DNA from: Cupriavidus taiwanensis | GTDB lineage: Bacteria > Pseudomonadota > Gammaproteobacteria > Burkholderiales > Burkholderiaceae | DNA: 64,000 nt | Assembly: GCF_900250115.1 (NCBI RefSeq) | Contig: NZ_LT984804.1 | Span: 2,681,301 to 2,745,300 of the forward strand | Direction: 5' to 3' | Part shown: piece after piece, positions 45,655 to 53,260 of the stretch | Layout: each line of letters starts with the position of its first letter | Position numbering within the stretch: the stretch's first letter is position 1 | Translations under genes and position numbers: made by a program | Notes under the pieces: model-generated | Databases searched by the model: none | Seen by the model: the letters and a program-made list of their open reading frames with translations, nothing else | What the model was told of the DNA's origin: nothing

Positions 45655-46554
45655 TTACTCTGCAAATGCCCCTCTCACCCAATCCCGCAGCAACCGCGTG
45701 GCCGGACGGTCCGCCGCTCGCTCGCTGTAGACCAGGTCATAGCGGAAGCTCTCCAGCGCCAGGTCAAAGGGCTGCACCAGCGCGCCCGAGGCCAGTTCTT
45801 CCGCCACCAGCGTCAGGCTGAGCAGGCCCACGCCCTGTCCGGCGATGGTGGCCTGCACCGCGTGGATCTCGTCGGTAAAGCGCAGGCCAGCCTGCGCATC
45901 GGCCACCTCGACGCCGGCCCGCGCCAGCCAGTGGCGCCATACCGGCGCGCGCGCTTCGTCGCGCGCGGCGGCGCCCCATTCGAAGTGGACCAGCGTGGCG
46001 TGCTTCAGGTCCTGCATGGTGGCCAGTTTCAGGGTGGGGCTGCAGACCGGCGCAAAGCGGTCGCGGAACAAGGGTTCGACCACCAGCCCCGGATAGCTGC
46101 CGCCGCCGTAGCGGATCGCCGCGTCCGCGTCGCGGTCCAGGTCGACGATCTGGTCCGAGGCATCCAGGCGCAAGGTCCAGTCGGGATGCGCGGCGCGGAA
46201 CTGGCCGGCGAGCGGCGCCAGCCGCCTGGCCATGAATGCCACCGTCGACGTCAGCGAGGCCACGTGCGGGCGGCCGCTGGGCCGCACCACCTGCACCGCG
46301 CGCTCGATGCCGTCGAGGCCATCCCGCACCGCTGGAAATAGCAGCTGCCCGGCCGCCGTCAGCCGCACCCTGCGGGTCTGGCGCTCGAACAGCCTCACGC
46401 CCAGGCTCTCTTCCAGCGCGCGGATCTGGTGGCTGATGGCCGTCGGCGTAACGTGCAGTTCGTCGGCGGCAAGCTTGAAGCTGGCGCGGCGGGCGGCGGC
46501 TTCGAAGGCGCGCAGGGCGCCCAGCGGCGGCAGGTTGCGCAAGGTGGCTCCCAT
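45655..46554 (-). CDS. LysR-family regulator (GcvA-like)
   Basis: About 299 residues from the ATG at 46554. RNLPPLGALRAFEAAARRASFKLAADELHVTPTAISHQIRALEESLGV is the GcvA/AmpR-type wHTH, and the effector domain has the DxxxDAAIRYGGGSYPGLV layout of this subgroup. Starts at 46575 or 46593 are also in frame but add unconserved residues. It is divergent from ridA and the OYE gene, so those are the likely targets; the intergenic AT-rich CTAAATCATTAG fits a GcvA-like site. Confidence 0.87.
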   Translation of the reverse strand: MGATLRNLPPLGALRAFEAAARRASFKLAADELHVTPTAISHQIRALEESLGVRLFERQTRRVRLTAAGQLLFPAVRDGLDGIERAVQVVRPSGRPHVASLTSTVAFMARRLAPLAGQFRAAHPDWTLRLDASDQIVDLDRDADAAIRYGGGSYPGLVVEPLFRDRFAPVCSPTLKLATMQDLKHATLVHFEWGAAARDEARAPVWRHWLARAGVEVADAQAGLRFTDEIHAVQATIAGQGVGLLSLTLVAEELASGALVQPFDLALESFRYDLVYSERAADRPATRLLRDWVRGAFAE

Positions 46555-46675
46555 GAGTGAGTTTGGCTCATGCATCGGCTGAGAAGCGACCATTTGTCAC
46601 CCTCGACTCCGGCTCCGATACTTGGCATGTCGGCTGGACGGCAACAACCACCAGCAGATGTCGAGATGAATTTTA

Positions 46676-46687
46676 CTAAATCATTAG
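46676..46687. promoter_or_regulatory. Candidate LysR (GcvA-like) operator before ridA
   Basis: CTAAATCATTAG is a partial dyad (CTAA/TTAG) in an AT-rich spot, 11 bp before the ridA start. It resembles CTAAT/ATTAG motifs of GcvA/AmpR regulators. Short, so weak. Confidence 0.3.
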
Positions 46688-46698
46688 CGGAGTCAGCG

Positions 46699-47096
46699 AT
46701 GCCCCTGGAACAAGTCCACACCCAACCCGATCCCTATGCTCCCTACCTGCTGTCCCAGGCCATCCGGGCCGGCGGCCTGCTGTTCGTTTCCGGCCAGGCC
46801 GGGGTCGGCGACGACGGCGCCATCGTCGGCCGCGGCGACTTCGACGCGCAGGCCGAGCAGGCCTTCCGCAACCTCCGGCGCGCGCTGCAGGCGGGCGGCT
46901 CGGGGCTGGACCGGGTGGCCAAGGTGACGATCTTCCTGACCTCGATGGAACACTTCCCGAAAATCGTCGCGCTGCGGCGCAAGTGGTTTCCGCACCCTAT
47001 CCGGCCGATACCATCGTCGAGGTCTCGGCCCTGTATGCGCCGGACGCGATGATCGAGATCGAAGCCATCGCGCTGACCACGGAGGGCGCGCAATGA
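46699..47096 (+). pseudogene. RidA family protein, one-base frameshift
   Basis: Residues 1-97 from the ATG at 46699 are normal RidA (LFVSGQAGVGDDG, FRNLRRALQAGGSGLDRVAKVTIFLTSMEHF, LRRKWF). At about 46987-46990 the frame breaks: the bases TTTCC read on give PHPIRPIPSS and a stop at 47052, while the next frame continues SAPYPADTIVEVSALYAPDAMIEIEAIALTTEGAQ to 47096 as expected for RidA. One T is missing. The lost part carries residues that form the trimer active site, so enamine deaminase activity should be lost. A sequencing error is the main alternative. Confidence 0.85.
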
Positions 47097-48223
47097 CCAC
47101 GCCCGCCGCGCCTTCGCTGTTCGATACCCCGGCGCTGAACGGCGTGCCGCTGCGCAACCGCCTGGTGGTGGCGCCGATGACGCGCATCAGCGCCACCGAC
47201 GCCGGCGTTCCCACCGCGGCCATGTGCCGCTACTACGGGGGCTTTGCCCGCGGCGGCTTTGGCCTGATCGTCAGCGAGGGCATCTATACCGACCGCGCCT
47301 ATGCGCAGGGCTATGCCGGCCAGCCGGGACTGACCGACGCGCAGCAGGCGCAGGGCTGGCGCGGGATCGTGGACGCGGTCCACCATGCCGGCGGGCGCAT
47401 GATCGCGCAGCTGATGCATGCGGGGGCGCTGTCGCAGGCCAACCGCTTCCGCGACGATACCGCCGGGCCCTCGGCGGTGCAGCCCAGGGGCCGGAAGCTG
47501 ACGTTGTATGGCGGCACCGGCGCATACCGGATGCCGCGCGCGATGGACCAGGCAGAGATCCTGCAGGCCGTCGACGGCTTTGCGCAAGCGGCGCGGCTGG
47601 CGCGCGACGCCGGCTTCGACGGCGTGGAGATCCACGGCGCCAACGGCTACCTGCTCGACCAGTTTCTCAACAACCATACCAACTTGCGCCAGGATGGCTG
47701 GGGCGGCGCCATCGCGCAGCGCATGCGCCTGCTGCTGGAGACGATCCGCGCGGTGCGCGCCGCGGCGGGGAACGATGTCATCGTCGGCGTGCGCATCTCG
47801 CAGGCCAAGGTCAATGACTTCACCTACCAGTGGCCCGAAGGCGCGGATGGCGCTGCCACGCTGTTTGGCGCGATTGCGGCGAGCGGCGTCGACTACCTCC
47901 ATGTGACCGAGCATGAAGCCTGGCAGCCCGCCTTCGCCGACGGCGCTGCGTCGCTGGTGCAGCACGCCCGGCGCGCGGCGCCGGGGCTGGCCATCGTCGC
48001 CAACGGCAGCCTCGCCGAACCGGAGCGCGCGGCCGCCATGCTGGCGCAGGGTGCGACCCTGGTCGCGCTCGGACGCGGCGCGCTGGCGAATCCGGACTGG
48101 CCGGCGCGGGTGCGCGCGGGACGACCGGTGCGGCGGTTCGATGCCGCGGTGCTGGCGCCGCTGGCCGGCATCAAGGACGCGGAACTGGCGCTGCGCGAAG
48201 CTCCGGCGGCGTGGGCGGGCTGA
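47093..48223 (+). CDS. Old yellow enzyme-family alkene reductase
   Basis: A 376-residue FMN-dependent ene-reductase. NRLVVAPMTRISATDAGVP, GLIVSEGIYTDRAYAQGY, GGRMIAQLMHAGALSQ and EIHGANGYLLDQFLNNHTNLRQDGWGG are family landmarks, the last holding the His/Asn pair that binds the substrate carbonyl. C-terminal FMN binding is in GNGSLAEP..AMLAQGATLVALGRGALANPDW-like text. The ATG overlaps the end of the frameshifted ridA (ATGA), so translation may have depended on coupling. LysR at 45655 is probably its regulator. Confidence 0.9.
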   Translation: MTTPAAPSLFDTPALNGVPLRNRLVVAPMTRISATDAGVPTAAMCRYYGGFARGGFGLIVSEGIYTDRAYAQGYAGQPGLTDAQQAQGWRGIVDAVHHAGGRMIAQLMHAGALSQANRFRDDTAGPSAVQPRGRKLTLYGGTGAYRMPRAMDQAEILQAVDGFAQAARLARDAGFDGVEIHGANGYLLDQFLNNHTNLRQDGWGGAIAQRMRLLLETIRAVRAAAGNDVIVGVRISQAKVNDFTYQWPEGADGAATLFGAIAASGVDYLHVTEHEAWQPAFADGAASLVQHARRAAPGLAIVANGSLAEPERAAAMLAQGATLVALGRGALANPDWPARVRAGRPVRRFDAAVLAPLAGIKDAELALREAPAAWAG

Positions 48224-48235
48224 TGCCTTGCCGCC

Positions 48236-49234
48236 CTACCGCCCGGCGCGGTCCCTGCGCCAGTTGGCCGGCGCGGTGCCGAACTGCCCCGAGAACCAGC
48301 GCGTAAAGGCGCTGGCCGAGCCATAGCCCAGCAGCTGCGACACGCGCAGCAGCGAATAGCGCGGATTCTCGACATAGCGTCGCGCCAGTTCGCGCCGCAC
48401 GTCGTTGAGGATGCCGGTGAAGTTCTCGCCCGCGTCGTCGAGCTGGCGCTGCATGGTGCGCAGGCTCAGCCCCAGGCCTTCGGCCACCGCTTCGCAGGTG
48501 GCGCGGCCCATCGGCAGCATCAGGTAGATGGCGGCGCGCACTTCATGGCCGATCGATTGCGGGCTGGCGCGCGGCAGCGTGTCGATGAACTGCTGCGCAT
48601 AGCGCGCCATCACCGGATCCGCGCCCGGGTTGGGGGCGTCGAGGTCGGCGGCGCGGCAGATGATGCCATTGCAGTCCGCATTGAACTCCAGCGGGCAGGC
48701 GAACAGCCGGCGATGCACGCGCAGGTCGTCCGGCGCCGCATGCGTGAAGCTGACCCCGATCGGCTGCCAGCGCGGCCCCAGCAGCAGCGCGCACATGCGG
48801 AACACGACGCCGATGGCCAGCTCGGTGGCCTGCCGCGAGGGCGCGTCGCTCAGCACCTCCTGCCGGATCACCACGGCGCTGCCGGCATCCTCCAGCAACA
48901 GCGCCACCGAGTCGTTGACCAGGTGCCGATAGCGGATGGTGGTGGCAAGCGCGGCGCGCAGCGTCGGCTGCTGGCTGATCAGCAGGCTCATCACGCCAAA
49001 GTCCGACAGCTGGCGCGACTCCGCCATGCGCAGCCCGAACGTGATGCAGTCCGAGGCCTGCGCCGCGGCTTCCAGCAGCGCCACGCAGGCGCCGAGCGGC
49101 ACCCGCTGGTCGGGATCGTCGAGCCAGGCGCGGCGCAACCGCGCCTGGCGCAGCAGCGGCTGCGTCTCCAGGCCGAGGTCGCGCGCTACCTCCAGGAAGT
49201 TGGTCAGTGCGGCGGCACGTATGAGCGTTTCCAA
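48236..49234 (-). CDS. AraC-family transcriptional regulator (Arabinose_bd type)
   Basis: A 332-residue regulator. An N-terminal Arabinose_bd (PF12625-like) sensing domain has LIRAAALTNFLEVARDLGLETQPLLRQARL and FRMCALLLGPRWQPIGVSFTHAAPDD. The C-terminal pair of AraC HTH motifs includes EAVAEGLGLSLRTMQRQLDDAG and RVSQLLGYGSASAFTRWFSGQFGTAPANWR. No ATG fits; a TTG at 49234 gives the family start. It is paralogous to the AraC at 54437. It is divergent from qor, and paired AATGCAAAG repeats lie between, so it probably activates qor-tauD. Confidence 0.9.
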   Translation of the reverse strand: METLIRAAALTNFLEVARDLGLETQPLLRQARLRRAWLDDPDQRVPLGACVALLEAAAQASDCITFGLRMAESRQLSDFGVMSLLISQQPTLRAALATTIRYRHLVNDSVALLLEDAGSAVVIRQEVLSDAPSRQATELAIGVVFRMCALLLGPRWQPIGVSFTHAAPDDLRVHRRLFACPLEFNADCNGIICRAADLDAPNPGADPVMARYAQQFIDTLPRASPQSIGHEVRAAIYLMLPMGRATCEAVAEGLGLSLRTMQRQLDDAGENFTGILNDVRRELARRYVENPRYSLLRVSQLLGYGSASAFTRWFSGQFGTAPANWRRDRAGR

Positions 49235-49326
49235 ACCGTTCTTGCCTTGCGATGCGTTGCGATGTCCTGCGCCGTGGCGGCGACATGCCTGCCCGCCGCA
49301 GCAGGATCATAGGCCTCCTGGCATGA

Positions 49327-49356
49327 AATGCAAAGTCATCGGTGGCCAATGCAAAG
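49327..49356 (+). promoter_or_regulatory. AraC-type direct repeats upstream of the quinone reductase
   Basis: AATGCAAAG occurs at 49327-49335 and 49348-49356, 21 bp apart, two helical turns. TACAGT (49377-49382) can be the -10, putting the second repeat against the -35 position, as in class II AraC activation. The regulator gene is divergent at 49234. Confidence 0.55.
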
Positions 49357-49433
49357 CCGGCGCGGGCCACGAAGCCTACAGTGGCAGGCATGGCAGGACA
49401 CCCTGCACCCATGCAACCCTGGAGACCACAATC

Positions 49434-50414
49434 ATGGCAAATGTCGTCCGCATGTATGAGACCGGCGGCCCCGAAGTGCTGCGCTACGAACACATGGAGG
49501 TCGGCGACCCCGGCCCGGGCCAGGTCCGCATCCGCCATGTCGCGGTGGGCCTGAACTACGCCGACACCTATTTCCGCAATGGCACCTACCCGGTGCCGCT
49601 GCCCAGTGGCATCGGCGTCGAAGCCGCCGGCGTGGTGGTGTCGGTGGGGGCGGGCGTGACCAATGTGGCGCCGGGCGACCGCGTCACCTACACCGGCTTC
49701 GTCAACACGCTGGGCGCGTACAGCAGCGAACGCCTGGTGCCGGCGGCGCCGCTGATCCGCCTGCCCGACAGCATCGCCTTCGAAACCGCCGCGGCGATGA
49801 CCATGCGCGGGCTGACCTCGGCCTACCTGATGCGCCGCATCTATCCGTTCAACGCGGGCGACACCATCCTGCTGCACGCGGCGGCGGGCGGCGTCGGGCT
49901 GATCGTGTCGCAGTGGGCTAAGCTGCTGGGCCTGACCGTGATCGGCACGGTCTCGACCGAGGCCAAGGCCGAGGTGGCGCGTGCGCATGGCTGCGACCAC
50001 ATCATCTATTACACCCGCGAGGACGTGGCCAAACGCGTGCGCGAGCTGACCGATGGCGTGGGCGTGTCGGTGGTGTTCGACAGCGTCGGCAAGAGCACCT
50101 TCATGGGTTCGCTGGACTCGCTCAAGCGGCGCGGCACCATGGTCTGCGTGGGCACCGCGTCGGGCCCGGTGCCGCCGTTCGACCCGGCACTGCTGGCCAT
50201 GAAGGGCTCGCTGTTCCTGACCCGGCCCGCGCTGGCCGACTACATTGCCGATCCCGCCGAGAAGCAGGCGCTGGCCGACGAGGTGTTCGGCCATGTCGCC
50301 GCGGGCCGCATCCATATCGGCATCAACCAGCGCTATGCGCTGGAAGACGCGGTCCAGGCGCACCAGGACCTGGAAGCGCGCCGCACTACCGGATCATCGA
50401 TCTTCGTCATCTGA
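49434..50414 (+). CDS. NADPH:quinone oxidoreductase (zeta-crystallin type)
   Basis: A 326-residue MDR-family reductase without zinc. Landmarks: GVGLNYADTYFRNGTYP, GIGVEAAGVVVSVGAG, the cofactor loop HAAAGGVGLIVSQWAKLLG and a C-terminal FGHVAAGRIHIGINQRYALEDAVQAHQDLEARRTTG as in Qor. It reduces quinones or enals with NADPH. It is followed after 23 bp by a TauD-type dioxygenase, and an AraC regulator is divergent. The ATG at 49434 starts the conserved N-terminus. Confidence 0.88.
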   Translation: MANVVRMYETGGPEVLRYEHMEVGDPGPGQVRIRHVAVGLNYADTYFRNGTYPVPLPSGIGVEAAGVVVSVGAGVTNVAPGDRVTYTGFVNTLGAYSSERLVPAAPLIRLPDSIAFETAAAMTMRGLTSAYLMRRIYPFNAGDTILLHAAAGGVGLIVSQWAKLLGLTVIGTVSTEAKAEVARAHGCDHIIYYTREDVAKRVRELTDGVGVSVVFDSVGKSTFMGSLDSLKRRGTMVCVGTASGPVPPFDPALLAMKGSLFLTRPALADYIADPAEKQALADEVFGHVAAGRIHIGINQRYALEDAVQAHQDLEARRTTGSSIFVI

Positions 50415-50437
50415 AAACAAGGAAGAGGAGACAACAC

Positions 50438-51286
50438 ATGCAAGCGGAACCCCTCACCTGCACCATCGGCGCCGAACTGACCGGCGTCAGCCTGGCCGAT
50501 GCGTCGCGCGACCCCGGCCTGTTCGCTGAAATCAAGGCGCTGCTGCTGCAGCACAAGGTCCTGTTCCTGCGCGACCAGGACATCACCCGCGCCGAACACG
50601 TTGCCTTTGCCCGCCGGTTCGGCGAACTGGAAGACCACCCCGTGGTGGGCAGCGATCCGGAACACCCGGGCCTGGTGCAGATCTACAAGTCGCCCGACAG
50701 CAAGGTCGAGCACTACGAGAATTCCTTTCATTGCGATGCCACCTGGCGCCAGGCGCCGCCGATGGGCTGCGTGCTGCGCTGCGTGGAAACGCCGGCGGTG
50801 GGCGGCGACACCATCTGGGTCAACATGGGCGAAGCCTACCGGCGCCTGCCGCAGGACATCAAGGACCGCATCGAGGGCTTGCGCGCCAAGCACAGCATTG
50901 AACATACCTTCGGCGCCAACATGGCGCCGGAGAAGCGCGCGGCCCTGGCGGCGCAGTTCCCGATGGTCGAGCATCCCGTGGTGCGCACCCATCCGGAAAC
51001 CGGCGAGAAGATCCTGTTCGTCAATGCCTTCACCTCGCACTTCGCCAACTACCACCGCGGCGACGTGGTGCGCTTCGGCAAGGACTTCATGCCCGGCGCC
51101 GGCGACCTGCTCCACTACCTGTGCGCTCAGGCCGAGATCCCGGAATACCAGGTGCGCTGGCGCTGGAAGAAGCACAGCGTGGCGATCTGGGACAACCGCT
51201 GCACGCAGCATTACGCGGTGCAGGACTATGCACCCACGGTGCGCAAGATGGAGCGTGCCGGCATCATCGGCGACGTGCCGTTCTGA
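50438..51286 (+). CDS. TauD/TfdA-family alpha-ketoglutarate dioxygenase
   Basis: A 282-residue Fe(II)/2-oxoglutarate dioxygenase. The facial triad is His98-x-Asp100 (FHCDATW) and the distal His258 (TQHYAV); FGELEDHPVVGSDPEHPGLV and GGDTIWVNMGEAYRRLP are typical. TauD relatives hydroxylate sulfonates, phenoxyacetates or sulfate esters. The exact substrate is unknown. A GGAAGAGGAG stretch nine bases before the ATG is a strong SD. With qor it forms a two-gene operon ending in the terminator at 51351. Confidence 0.9.
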   Translation: MQAEPLTCTIGAELTGVSLADASRDPGLFAEIKALLLQHKVLFLRDQDITRAEHVAFARRFGELEDHPVVGSDPEHPGLVQIYKSPDSKVEHYENSFHCDATWRQAPPMGCVLRCVETPAVGGDTIWVNMGEAYRRLPQDIKDRIEGLRAKHSIEHTFGANMAPEKRAALAAQFPMVEHPVVRTHPETGEKILFVNAFTSHFANYHRGDVVRFGKDFMPGAGDLLHYLCAQAEIPEYQVRWRWKKHSVAIWDNRCTQHYAVQDYAPTVRKMERAGIIGDVPF

Positions 51287-51350
51287 CGGACGCAGGCAGG
51301 CACTGCAGCGACCCTGTTGCAGTGCCTGCAGAGCCGGCGGCAAGCAGGAC

Positions 51351-51387
51351 AAAAGGGGCAGCCTCTTCCGAGGCTGCCCCTTTTTTG
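51351..51387 (+). terminator. Rho-independent terminator of the qor-tauD operon
   Basis: An 11-bp perfect stem, GGGGCAGCCTC-TTCC-GAGGCTGCCCC, is flanked by AAAA and TTTTTT, 68 bp after the dioxygenase stop. A second hairpin (CAGGCACTGCA / TGCAGTGCCTG) precedes it. Confidence 0.93.
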
Positions 51388-51541
51388 TGGTTTTTCGAAG
51401 AATTCCAGGGCTGGATTGGCACTGTCCGTATCCTGTGGCCGTGGAGTATTCAAGGCTGAACCTTGGTAGGGGATGTTGGTAGGGCTGGGGTACCGAGGTT
51501 GCCTTGTTTGTCGTGCTTGGCTGGCGTGGCTGTTTCGCCGG

Positions 51542-51591
51542 CGCGCTCTTTGCCTACTGTCCGGAGCGACAGAAAGTAGGCAAAGAGCGCG
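51542..51591. repeat. Long perfect inverted repeat with inner stem
   Basis: Arms CGCGCTCTTTGCCTACT (51542-51558) and AGTAGGCAAAGAGCGCG (51575-51591) are perfect complements (17 bp); the loop GTCCGGAGCGACAGAA can add a small inner stem. It resembles a repeat I recall as common in Cupriavidus/Ralstonia intergenic DNA. The region 51388-52023 otherwise has no gene; it holds this hairpin and the dispersed repeat at 51893, and nothing else I can support. Confidence 0.75.
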
Positions 51592-51892
51592 TCGCCCAAG
51601 CGGCTGGCTAAGGCGGCGTTGATGGCTCCGGCGGTGGTGACTTGCGCTCAGGCGGTTTGGGGGCTCCAGTCTGCTGACGCTACCTGGAGGTGCTTGGCGT
51701 TCGGGGTCGGATGGACGAACCCGACTGTAGGTCGGTGGCAACCTGCTTATCACGTTATTGGTGGGACGCCTTCGGCTGCGCTGCGCGCGCTCCCGATCGC
51801 AGGTCTACTGCTCTGGCACCGAGTGCGTCGCTGCGCTAGCACGGCCTTGTCGCGGGCGAGCCCAACAGCCTCTCTCCGCCCGCATGTTTTTT

Positions 51893-51996
51893 CCCCTCTC
51901 CCGCGTGCGGGAGAGGGGCGGGTGAGGGTCGGCGCATCCACGAAGTCAACCGCATCAATCCCTGCGCATCCCCATCATCCCCGGGAATTTGGCGAT
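51893..51996 (+). repeat. Dispersed intergenic repeat, copy 2
   Basis: This matches copy 1 (2701-2806) in inverse orientation. The palindrome CCCCTCTCCCGCG / TGCGGGAGAGGGG (51893-51918) is followed by the GGCGCATCCACGAAGTCAAC block and CCCCGGGAATTTGGCGA near the end. About 105 bp with terminal hairpin, no coding capacity. Confidence 0.65.
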
Positions 51997-52023
51997 GAAC
52001 CTCTTTTTGTCGCCGGTACGGAC

Positions 52024-52998
52024 TCAGGGCTGGATATTGAACGCCTTGACGATGCCGGCATTGCGCTCGAACTCCGCGCGCACGGACTCGCTCAACTGCG
52101 GCAACGGCTGCGCCGGCAGCGGCTCATAGCCGAGCGCCTCCATCCGGTCGCGCACCTTGGCCGAAGCCGCGGCCTTGTAGGCCGCCGCGTGGATCTTCTC
52201 GGCCAGTTCGGGCGACAGCCTGGACGACGCAATCACGCCCACCCAGTTGCTGAACTCCATGTCGGGGTAGCCCATTTCGGCGAAGGTCGGCACCTGCGGC
52301 AGCAGCGGCGAGCGGCTCTTCGACGCCACCGCATAGACCTGCACCTTGCCGGCGCGGATCATTGGCAGCGAGGTCACCATGCCGTCGTACATCACCGCGA
52401 TCTGGTTGCCCATCACCTGCGCCAGCGCCGGCGCCGAGCCGGCGAAGGGCACATGCTGCAGGTCCAGCCCGGCCTTCTGGTTCATGATCATGCCGGCGTA
52501 GTGCGAGGCGGTGCCGGCGCTGTACGAGGCAAAGCTGAGCTTGCCCGGATTGGCGCGCGCGTAGCCGACCAGGCTCTTCAGGTCCTTGGCCGGCAGGCCG
52601 GGCGCGCCGATCATCACCATGCGCGAACGCGCCACGGCGGCGATGGGGCGGACATCCTTGAGCGGGTCGAACGCCGGCTTGAGCACATGCGGCACTTCGG
52701 TCAGCACATTGCTGGCGGTGACCATGATGGTCTGGCCATCGGCCGGCGCCGCCAGCATGGTGGTGATGGCAATGCCGCCGCCGGCGCCGGGCTTGTTGTC
52801 AACCACCACGGGGTGGCCAAGGTCCGCTGACAGCTGGTCCGCCAGCAGGCGGGCGAGTACGTCCATGGTGCCGCCGGCCGGGGCGGGCACCAGCATCCGG
52901 ACCGGCTTGCTGGTCCAGGCCATGGCAGAGGGAGCGGCCAGCGCCAGGCTGGCCGCCGCGGCGGCAATGCGCAGCAGGAAGGCAGGGTGGATGGGCAT
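52024..52998 (-). CDS. Bug/TctC-family TTT substrate-binding protein
   Basis: A 324-residue periplasmic Bug protein: signal peptide to about 27 (SAMAW), then KPVRMLVPAPAGGTMDVLARLLA, PVVVDNKPGAGGGIAITTML and HVPFAGSAPALAQVMGNQIAVMYDG. It is the 3' end gene of the BKACE operon, ten bases beyond the DUF1289 gene, so its ligand is likely the substrate or precursor of BKACE chemistry. There is no linked TctA/B permease. The unrelated MFS gene at 57339 shares the promoter motif and may do the transport. Confidence 0.88.
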   Translation of the reverse strand: MPIHPAFLLRIAAAAASLALAAPSAMAWTSKPVRMLVPAPAGGTMDVLARLLADQLSADLGHPVVVDNKPGAGGGIAITTMLAAPADGQTIMVTASNVLTEVPHVLKPAFDPLKDVRPIAAVARSRMVMIGAPGLPAKDLKSLVGYARANPGKLSFASYSAGTASHYAGMIMNQKAGLDLQHVPFAGSAPALAQVMGNQIAVMYDGMVTSLPMIRAGKVQVYAVASKSRSPLLPQVPTFAEMGYPDMEFSNWVGVIASSRLSPELAEKIHAAAYKAAASAKVRDRMEALGYEPLPAQPLPQLSESVRAEFERNAGIVKAFNIQP

Positions 52999-53008
52999 GT
53001 TGTCTCCG

Positions 53009-53200
53009 TTATGTAGTATGGATCTTGATTGCCCGGCGTGCTGGCACCGCCGCCAGGACTTGCGCGCGTTCCGCCTCGCTCATCCGCGCCCAGCGCCCGA
53101 TTTCCAGCCGGGTCCTGGCGCAACCCTGGCAATAGCGGTTGGCAAGATCCATTCGGCAAATGTTGATGCAGGGATTGGCGAGGGCGTCGGGGTGATGCAT
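53009..53200 (-). CDS. DUF1289 small cysteine-motif protein
   Basis: A 63-residue DUF1289 protein with four cysteines spaced C-x3-C-x8-C-x2-C (CINICRMDLANRYCQGC), a likely zinc- or iron-sulfur-binding knuckle, then an RTRLEIGRWARMSEAER stretch typical of the family. Function unknown. It lies between BKACE and the Bug protein on the same strand. Confidence 0.87.
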   Translation of the reverse strand: MHHPDALANPCINICRMDLANRYCQGCARTRLEIGRWARMSEAERAQVLAAVPARRAIKIHTT

Positions 53201-53260
53201 CGCGGACTCCTATGGTGCCTGGCACAGGGCCGGCTGGTGCGCCGGCCCCGCGGCCAGCCG

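Noticed and set aside
51388..52023. Short open frames in the gene-free repeat region
   Set aside because: They overlap hairpins and a dispersed repeat, lack SD sequences and have no recognisable protein text.
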